Shown here one piece after another: positions 1 to 4,415 of a DNA stretch of 6,559 nucleotides. Source of the stretch: Acetofilamentum sp. (GTDB taxonomy: Bacteria > Bacteroidota > Bacteroidia > Bacteroidales > DTU049); contig DYON01000147.1 in the NCBI GenBank assembly GCA_020720525.1, positions 1 to 6,559 of the forward strand, read 5' to 3'. A program made the translations under genes and the position numbers. Position 1 is the first letter of the stretch; every line of letters starts with the position of its first letter. The notes under the pieces were generated by a model that was not told the DNA's origin, ran no database searches, and worked only from the letters and a program-made list of their open reading frames with translations.

Positions 1-211
1 TTTGAATGAAACTACCGAACGATAATTACAGCAAATGTTTCACCACGAATGATTATTCCAATTCGAGGTAAAAAAGTTGTGTGTTTTTCTTTACCCACAT
101 AAATTTAATATAGAGCCAAAAATATTTAAAGCGAATATTTGTGTTTTTGCACCTAAAACAGCTTTAATGCAAGCGCAAGAAAACGCTAAAGGGACTAACT
201 AAATGCAAAAA

Positions 212-224
212 GGCTGTTGAAAAA
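212..224 (+). repeat. IS-end-like motif, copy 1 (GGCTGTTGAAAAA)
   Basis: The 13-mer GGCTGTTGAAAAA matches 11 of 13 positions of GTCTGCTGAAAAA at 2257-2269, on the same strand and also in intergenic DNA. From memory, motifs of the form G-G/T-CTGYTGAAAAA occur at the terminal inverted repeats of some bacterial insertion sequences. No transposase, matching inverted partner or target duplication is visible nearby, so this could be a remnant or chance similarity in A-rich DNA. Confidence 0.25.
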
Positions 225-232
225 TTATTTCT

Positions 233-240
233 TTACTTTG
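233..240 (+). promoter_or_regulatory. Weak candidate -7 promoter element for the carboxyltransferase unit
   Basis: TTACTTTG differs at one position from the Bacteroidota -7 consensus TAnnTTTG and lies about 41 nt before the start codon at 282. No TTG-type -33 element sits at the usual spacing: the nearest TTG, at 217-219, is only 13 nt upstream. This is the best candidate seen in the leader, but it is weak. The true promoter could also lie left of the window. Confidence 0.3.
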
Positions 241-281
241 CATATTCTTAAAAACAAAAAAAGTAAACCAAAACAAAGAAT

Positions 282-1826
282 ATGTCAATACGAACGAAAT
301 CGATGGATCTTAGAAAACGCGTTCTGACAGCAAGTCAGGGTGGTGGACAAAAGGCCATTGCTAAACAAATTGCCATGGGCAAGCTAACCGCACGCGAGCG
401 CATTTTAGCTTTGCTCGATCCAGATTCTTTTCACGAATACGATTTATTTGTGGAGCATGCTGGTAAAGACTTTGATATGGACAAAAAGCATCTTCCAGGC
501 GATGGAGTTGTAACTGGAACTGGCACGGTGAATGGATATCCAATATGCATTTTCGCACAAGATTTTACTGTTGCGGGAGGTTCGCTTGGATATGCGCACG
601 CCAAAAAGATCACCAAAATCATGGATCACGCCATGAAAATGAAAGTTCCCTTAATCGGAATCAACGATTCGGGTGGAGCACGTATTCAAGAAGGTGTAAA
701 TTCGCTTGCCGGTTATGGCGAAATTTTTTACCGCAACACATTGGCATCGGGTGTTATTCCTCAGATTTCTGTAATTTTGGGTCCTTGTGCTGGTGGTGCT
801 GTTTACAGCCCAGCCCTAACCGACTTTGTGTTTGTGGTGGACAATATTTCAAAAATGTTCATTACTGGTCCCGAAGTTATCAAAACTGTTCTTGGTGAAG
901 AAATATCGATGGAAGAACTTGGTGGAGCGCGTGTTCATGCCGAAACCACAGGAAATGCACATTTTTTTGCAAACAACGAATTTGAGTGTTTTGCTCAGAT
1001 TAAAAATCTTTTTTCGTATATTCCTTGGAACAATTCAAAAAAAGCAGAACGTTTCGAGTCTGAAAAACCGAAGAAAACCTATAAAATATCTTCGTTTTTT
1101 CCAACCGACCCCAAAGAGCCATACGATATTCGAAATATTATTCGCTCTATTGCCGATAACAGCGACTTTTTCGAAGTTCAAGAACTTTTTGCACCCAATA
1201 TTGTTATTGGCTTTTCCAGAATCGAAGGCGATACCGTTGGTTTTGTAGCCAACCAACCAATGGTTTTGGCTGGAGTTCTCGACGTTGACAGCAGCGACAA
1301 AGCTGCGCGTTTTATCCGTTTTTGCGATGCATTCAATATTCCTCTTATCACTTTGGTTGACCTTCCTGGCTATTTACCAGGCGTCGATCAGGAACATGCA
1401 GGAGTTATTCGCCACGGAGCAAAATTGCTGTATGCATACAGCGAAGCAACGGTTGCAAAAGTTACAATCATTCTTCGTAAAGCGTATGGTGGTGGATACA
1501 TTGCCATGTCTTCGCGCCACCTTCGCGCCGATTTTGTTTTTGCATGGCCAACAGCCGAAATTGCGGTTATGGGTCCCGAAGGAGCTGCCAATATTATTTT
1601 CAAAAGCGAAATTATGGCTGCCGAAAATCCCGAAGAAATGCGTTTGAAAAAAGTGCAAGAATACAAGGATAAGTTTGCCAATCCGTATGTTGCTGCCGCT
1701 TACGGCCACGTTGATGCGGTGATAGATCCTTCCGAAACCCGAAGCTTTATTTCGCATGCTCTCGATGTTTCGGTTCAAAAAACTGTAAATCATCCATTCA
1801 AGAAACACGGAATTCCTCCGTTCTAA
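282..1826 (+). CDS. pccB: Acyl-CoA carboxyltransferase subunit (propionyl-CoA carboxylase beta / methylmalonyl-CoA decarboxylase alpha)
   Basis: This cytoplasmic carboxyltransferase moves the carboxyl group between carboxybiotin and propionyl-CoA / (S)-methylmalonyl-CoA. The 514-residue length is normal for the family. The protein shows two crotonase-like halves. The N half has SGGARIQEG (130-138) and GPCAGGAVYSPALTDF (167-182, first oxyanion-hole Gly pair). The C half has LVDLPGYLPG (358-367) and AYGGGYIAM (401-409, second oxyanion hole). Position 407, which follows the second oxyanion-hole tyrosine, is Ile. An Ile there and the following WPTAEIAVMGPEGAANI block (422-438) are what I recall from methylmalonyl-CoA decarboxylase alpha subunits (mmdA), so that name is equally possible. 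The start at 282 gives a typical N-terminus; the ATG at 303 is an alternative. The biotin carrier gene follows 12 nt downstream, consistent with one transcript. No biotin carboxylase or sodium-pump subunit is adjacent, so the direction of the reaction is not settled. Confidence 0.93.
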   Translation: MSIRTKSMDLRKRVLTASQGGGQKAIAKQIAMGKLTARERILALLDPDSFHEYDLFVEHAGKDFDMDKKHLPGDGVVTGTGTVNGYPICIFAQDFTVAGGSLGYAHAKKITKIMDHAMKMKVPLIGINDSGGARIQEGVNSLAGYGEIFYRNTLASGVIPQISVILGPCAGGAVYSPALTDFVFVVDNISKMFITGPEVIKTVLGEEISMEELGGARVHAETTGNAHFFANNEFECFAQIKNLFSYIPWNNSKKAERFESEKPKKTYKISSFFPTDPKEPYDIRNIIRSIADNSDFFEVQELFAPNIVIGFSRIEGDTVGFVANQPMVLAGVLDVDSSDKAARFIRFCDAFNIPLITLVDLPGYLPGVDQEHAGVIRHGAKLLYAYSEATVAKVTIILRKAYGGGYIAMSSRHLRADFVFAWPTAEIAVMGPEGAANIIFKSEIMAAENPEEMRLKKVQEYKDKFANPYVAAAYGHVDAVIDPSETRSFISHALDVSVQKTVNHPFKKHGIPPF

Positions 1827-1838
1827 AAATCAATCGCC

Positions 1839-2162
1839 ATGGAAGAAAACAACGACCTTAAATTCGAAACTTTTTCTATTCATACAGCCAAATATCAAAC
1901 GCTGCTGACCAAAAAGTTTATAAATCGCAAAACCTGGCAACCTGCCAATATCAAAATGGTTTATTCAGCCATTCCTGGTACCGTGAAACAAATTTTTATC
2001 AAAAATGGTAAAAAAGTTGAAGCTGGCGAAATCATGCTCGAACTCGAAGCAATGAAAATGTATAACAAAATTCTGGCTCCTGTGAGTGGCACCATCAAGG
2101 CTATAAACATAACTGTTGGGGATAGAATTCCCAAAAATTTTCTGATGGTAGAGTTTCAATAA
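1839..2162 (+). CDS. Biotin carboxyl carrier protein (biotinyl domain) of the acyl-CoA carboxylase/decarboxylase
   Basis: This 107-residue protein is the swinging biotin arm that carries carboxyl groups to or from the carboxyltransferase encoded just upstream. The canonical biotinylation motif EAMKM lies at residues 70-74, so Lys73 (codon 2055-2057) is the predicted biotinylated lysine. It lies 34 residues from the C-terminus, as is usual. The biotinyl fold starts near residue 42 (YSAIPGTV) and continues through APVSGTI (80-86) to the end. The first roughly 40 residues (TLLTKKFINRK and neighbours) form a short basic extension of the kind seen in Bacteroidota carrier proteins. There is no Ala/Pro-rich linker and no membrane segment, unlike fused or OadG-type subunits. 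The gene is 12 nt after the carboxyltransferase and is followed 21 nt later by a terminator, so it is the last gene of its unit. A biotin protein ligase must act from elsewhere. Confidence 0.93.
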   Translation: MEENNDLKFETFSIHTAKYQTLLTKKFINRKTWQPANIKMVYSAIPGTVKQIFIKNGKKVEAGEIMLELEAMKMYNKILAPVSGTIKAINITVGDRIPKNFLMVEFQ

Positions 2163-2183
2163 TTCACTCTCTGAAATACTTCA

Positions 2184-2214
2184 AAAAAGGCTATCTCAAA
2201 AAGATGGCCTTTTT
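2184..2214 (+). terminator. Strong Rho-independent terminator after the biotin carrier gene
   Basis: The left arm at 2184-2196 (AAAAAGGCTATCT) pairs with the right arm at 2202-2214 (AGATGGCCTTTTT) over 13 bp. One pair is a G-T wobble, and the loop is 5 nt (CAAAA). The GC-containing core is flanked by an A run and a T run, so the hairpin resembles a terminator on both strands, although no convergent gene is present. It lies 21 nt past the biotin carrier stop codon. Confidence 0.92.
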
Positions 2215-2256
2215 CGTTAAAAAACAGTTGTGCTTTAGTTTTATAAAATAATTAGG

Positions 2257-2269
2257 GTCTGCTGAAAAA
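2257..2269 (+). repeat. IS-end-like motif, copy 2 (GTCTGCTGAAAAA)
   Basis: This motif sits within AGGGTCTGCTGAAAAAA (2254-2270). It is similar to the 13-mer at 212-224 (11 of 13 identical). I recall GGGTCTGCTGAAAAA-like sequences as terminal inverted repeats of certain insertion-sequence families, but no transposase is present here. The only loosely similar inverted sequence nearby is around 2402-2413 (TCGAAACAGCCT), and that match is poor. It may be a decayed or solo IS end. Confidence 0.3.
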
Positions 2270-2294
2270 ATTAAAAACGTTACCAAGAGCGAAA

Positions 2295-2319
2295 TTTATA
2301 ATGATATTTACATTATAAA
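2295..2319. repeat. Perfect 9-bp inverted repeat (TTTATAATG / CATTATAAA)
   Basis: TTTATAATG at 2295-2303 is the exact reverse complement of CATTATAAA at 2311-2319, with a 7-nt spacer. The stem is almost all A and T and no T run follows, so it does not look like a terminator. It lies about 240 nt upstream of mutA. It could be a protein-binding palindrome, part of the possible mobile-element remnant that starts near 2254, or chance in AT-rich DNA. Confidence 0.45.
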
Positions 2320-2530
2320 ATGCAAAGAAAAATTAAAAAAACGCATCAAAACAAAATACAACATTCCATTCCAACCCCTGCGAAACAGAATTATTTTTGC
2401 TTCGAAACAGCCTCGTTTTACACTGACAAATTGGGCTTTTGTGTTCATCGATAATCTTCTGCCGTTATCTTGCAACAAATTACATGATATAATTCATATA
2501 TAATATAGGAACTCAACATATAAAAACAAT

Positions 2531-2538
2531 TACCTTTG
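2531..2538 (+). promoter_or_regulatory. Bacteroidota -7 promoter element (TACCTTTG) for mutA-mutB
   Basis: TACCTTTG matches the Bacteroidota -7 consensus TAnnTTTG exactly and is followed by CA, a common extension. It sits 22 nt before the mutA ATG, implying transcription starting near 2544-2546 and a leader of only about 15 nt. No TTG is visible at the -33 position, but that element is often poorly conserved. No Shine-Dalgarno sequence precedes the ATG; the A-rich leader (GCAAAAAC) fits initiation in this phylum. Confidence 0.7.
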
Positions 2539-2560
2539 CAGCGCGTAAAACAGCAAAAAC

Positions 2561-4411
2561 ATGAGTGATAACAAATTGTTCAGCGAGTTTTCCCCTATTA
2601 GCAAAGCGGACTGGGAAAAGCTGATAAACGAAGATCTCAAGGGCGCTGATTATGAGAAAAAGCTTGTTTGGAAACCTCTCGACGGCTTTTCGGTGCAGCC
2701 CTACTACATGCCCACAGATGTTCAAAGTGTATTGCAAGCCAATCATCCTAACGAAGCTCCTTATCTACGTGGCTATAATGTAAAAGACAACAACTGGAAA
2801 ATCGTTCAGCAAATCGACTCGCTTTCGCTCGAAGAAGCAAACGGTTTTGCTGTGAAAGCATTGCAACGGGGTGCCGATGGCGTTTCGTTCAGGCTCGATT
2901 TTATCAACAACCGCGAAGACATTGCTTTTCTGCTGAAAGGTATAGACCTCACCGAAACGTCAACCCATTTCCATTCGTTCTACAGCTACAGCGTTCTTGC
3001 CGAGTTGCTGAAATCGGAAATTGAACGTCAAGGTTTGAAAAACGATATGCTTTGTGGTAGTTTCAATTTTGATTCGTTTGGCTATTATCTGCTTAATGGC
3101 GAATACTACAATAGTTTCGACGACAACATGAGCGAGCTCAAATGTTTGATTGAACGTTGCAAAGTATTGCTTCCCAATTTCACGGTACTCAATATCAATG
3201 GTCAACATTTTGCCAATGCAGGTAGTTCAACTGTGCAGGAACTTGGCTTTGCCATTGCTTCGGCACACGAATATTTGCAAGAAATGCTTAAACTGGGAAT
3301 GACAGCTGAAGATGTGTTGCCCAAAATGAAAATCAAACTAAGTATTGGTCCATCGTATTTTCTCGAAATGGCAAAATTCAGAGCTGTTCGACTTTTGTGG
3401 GCTACTGTGGCAGCGCAATATACATCGAATACTGAATTGCACAAAATTCGCATTCATGGTGTTTCGTCGTTGTACAACAAAACTTTGTACGATTTGCACA
3501 ACAATATGCTTCGCAACACAACCGAAGCCATGTCGGCATCGCTGGGTGGAGCCGACGAAATCACAATTCTGCCTCACGACCATATTCTTGGAAAGGAAAA
3601 CGAATTTGGCGACCGCATTGCTCGCAATGTGCAGTTGTTGTTGAAAGAAGAATCGTATTTTGGACAGGTGGCCGATCCGGCTGCAGGTTCGTATTATATC
3701 GAAACACTAACCCATTCGGTTGCCGAGTTTGCATGGAAACAATTTCAGATGATTGAGGAAAACGGTGGCTTCCGCAAAGCCATGGAAAGTGGACTCATCA
3801 AAGCGGAAATTGAAAAAACAGTGCAGAAACGCGACAAGGACATTGCTTTGCGTAAAATGGTGTATGTTGGAGTGAACAACTATCCCAACACCAAAGAAGT
3901 TTTCGAACGAGCTGCTGAGTTTATTAATTTGAAACCAGCTACCGGCAATGCACTGCAAATGCGCCGTGGAGCATGGAGTTTCGAGAAAATTCGTTTACAA
4001 ACCGACAAGCATGTAGCCGAAGGGAAAAAGCGTCCACAGATTTTAATGCTTCAGTTCGGACATTTGGCTATGCGCAATGCACGAGCCATGTTTGCCTCCA
4101 ATTTCTACGGATTGGCTGGCTACGATATTGTTTCGATGGTAAACGACGATACCGTACAGAATGGTGTTGCAAAAGCTATGGAACAAAATCCCGATATTGT
4201 GGTGCTTTGCAGCAGCGACGACCAATATTCAACTCTTGGTATGGAATATACAGCAGCGCTGAAAGCTAAAAATGTGGTTGTTGCAATGGCTGGAAATCCG
4301 GGCGAAAACGAAGCTCTTTTCCGCGAAGCAGGCATTCACAGTTTTGTGCACTTGCGCACCAATGCGCTCGAAGCACTCGAAACTTATCAATCAATTCTCT
4401 TAGTTCAATAA
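2561..4411 (+). CDS. mutA: Methylmalonyl-CoA mutase small (beta) subunit, MutA
   Basis: This is the 616-residue non-catalytic partner of MutB in the adenosylcobalamin-dependent mutase that interconverts succinyl-CoA and methylmalonyl-CoA. It has the same architecture as MutB: an N-terminal helical arm, a TIM-barrel mutase domain (roughly 40-400, with ADPAAGSYYIE at 371-381 matching IDPWAGSYYVE in MutB) and a C-terminal cobalamin-binding-like domain (about 491-616). The key residues have decayed as expected for the small subunit. The MutB DxHxxG cobalamin motif aligns with FGHLAMRNARA (499-509), which lacks the Asp, His and Gly. The catalytic Tyr region of MutB (WTVRQYAG) aligns with WKIVQQID (79-86), where Tyr is replaced by Gln84. 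The length is slightly below that of the well-known propionibacterial small subunit. The ATG at 2561 follows a -7 promoter element by 22 nt and gives a typical N-terminus. mutB follows after 4 nt. Confidence 0.96.
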   Translation: MSDNKLFSEFSPISKADWEKLINEDLKGADYEKKLVWKPLDGFSVQPYYMPTDVQSVLQANHPNEAPYLRGYNVKDNNWKIVQQIDSLSLEEANGFAVKALQRGADGVSFRLDFINNREDIAFLLKGIDLTETSTHFHSFYSYSVLAELLKSEIERQGLKNDMLCGSFNFDSFGYYLLNGEYYNSFDDNMSELKCLIERCKVLLPNFTVLNINGQHFANAGSSTVQELGFAIASAHEYLQEMLKLGMTAEDVLPKMKIKLSIGPSYFLEMAKFRAVRLLWATVAAQYTSNTELHKIRIHGVSSLYNKTLYDLHNNMLRNTTEAMSASLGGADEITILPHDHILGKENEFGDRIARNVQLLLKEESYFGQVADPAAGSYYIETLTHSVAEFAWKQFQMIEENGGFRKAMESGLIKAEIEKTVQKRDKDIALRKMVYVGVNNYPNTKEVFERAAEFINLKPATGNALQMRRGAWSFEKIRLQTDKHVAEGKKRPQILMLQFGHLAMRNARAMFASNFYGLAGYDIVSMVNDDTVQNGVAKAMEQNPDIVVLCSSDDQYSTLGMEYTAALKAKNVVVAMAGNPGENEALFREAGIHSFVHLRTNALEALETYQSILLVQ

Positions 4412-4415
4412 AGAA

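Larger units (their letters stand above)
1..281. other. AT-rich non-coding leader upstream of the carboxyltransferase gene
   Basis: I see no supported gene here. The longest + strand frame noticed at the left edge (ATG at 6, stop ending at 71) would give only about 21 residues with no recognisable features. The region is rich in A and T runs. It contains an imperfect hairpin, GGTAAA at 67-72 with TTTACC at 90-95, which has no following T run and so is not a convincing terminator. It also holds a motif resembling an insertion-sequence end (212-224), a weak -7-like element (233-240) and overlapping inverted repeats just before the start codon at 282. The upstream neighbour gene lies outside the window. 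Confidence 0.6.
2163..2560. other. 398-nt intergenic region between the carboxylase and mutase units
   Basis: This gap separates two transcription units. It begins with an intrinsic terminator (2184-2214), followed by an IS-end-like motif (2257-2269), a perfect 9-bp inverted repeat (2295-2319) and a good -7 promoter element (2531-2538) ahead of mutA. The stretch 2320-2530 is AT-rich and holds nothing I can identify. A 46-codon open frame on the - strand (2308-2448) has no recognisable features and is not called as a gene. Confidence 0.7.

Noticed and set aside
67..95. Imperfect hairpin GGTAAA / TTTACC as a terminator of an upstream gene
   Set aside because: The stem is short and interrupted, and no T run follows on the + strand. 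The upstream gene is outside the window.
1374..1808. 144-codon open frame on the - strand
   Set aside because: It is antisense to the conserved C-terminal half of the carboxyltransferase, with no recognisable domain and no promoter. It is a shadow frame.
2308..2448. 46-codon - strand open frame in the intergenic region
   Set aside because: It starts with an ATG and is aromatic-rich towards its end, but there is no -7 element or conserved motif, and its stop lies in the 9-bp inverted repeat. AT-rich non-coding DNA explains it; a comparison with close relatives would be needed to revive it.
2163..2560. Cobalamin riboswitch ahead of the B12-dependent mutase
   Set aside because: No B12-box-like sequence or extended structured leader is visible, and the -7 element implies a leader of only about 15 nt.
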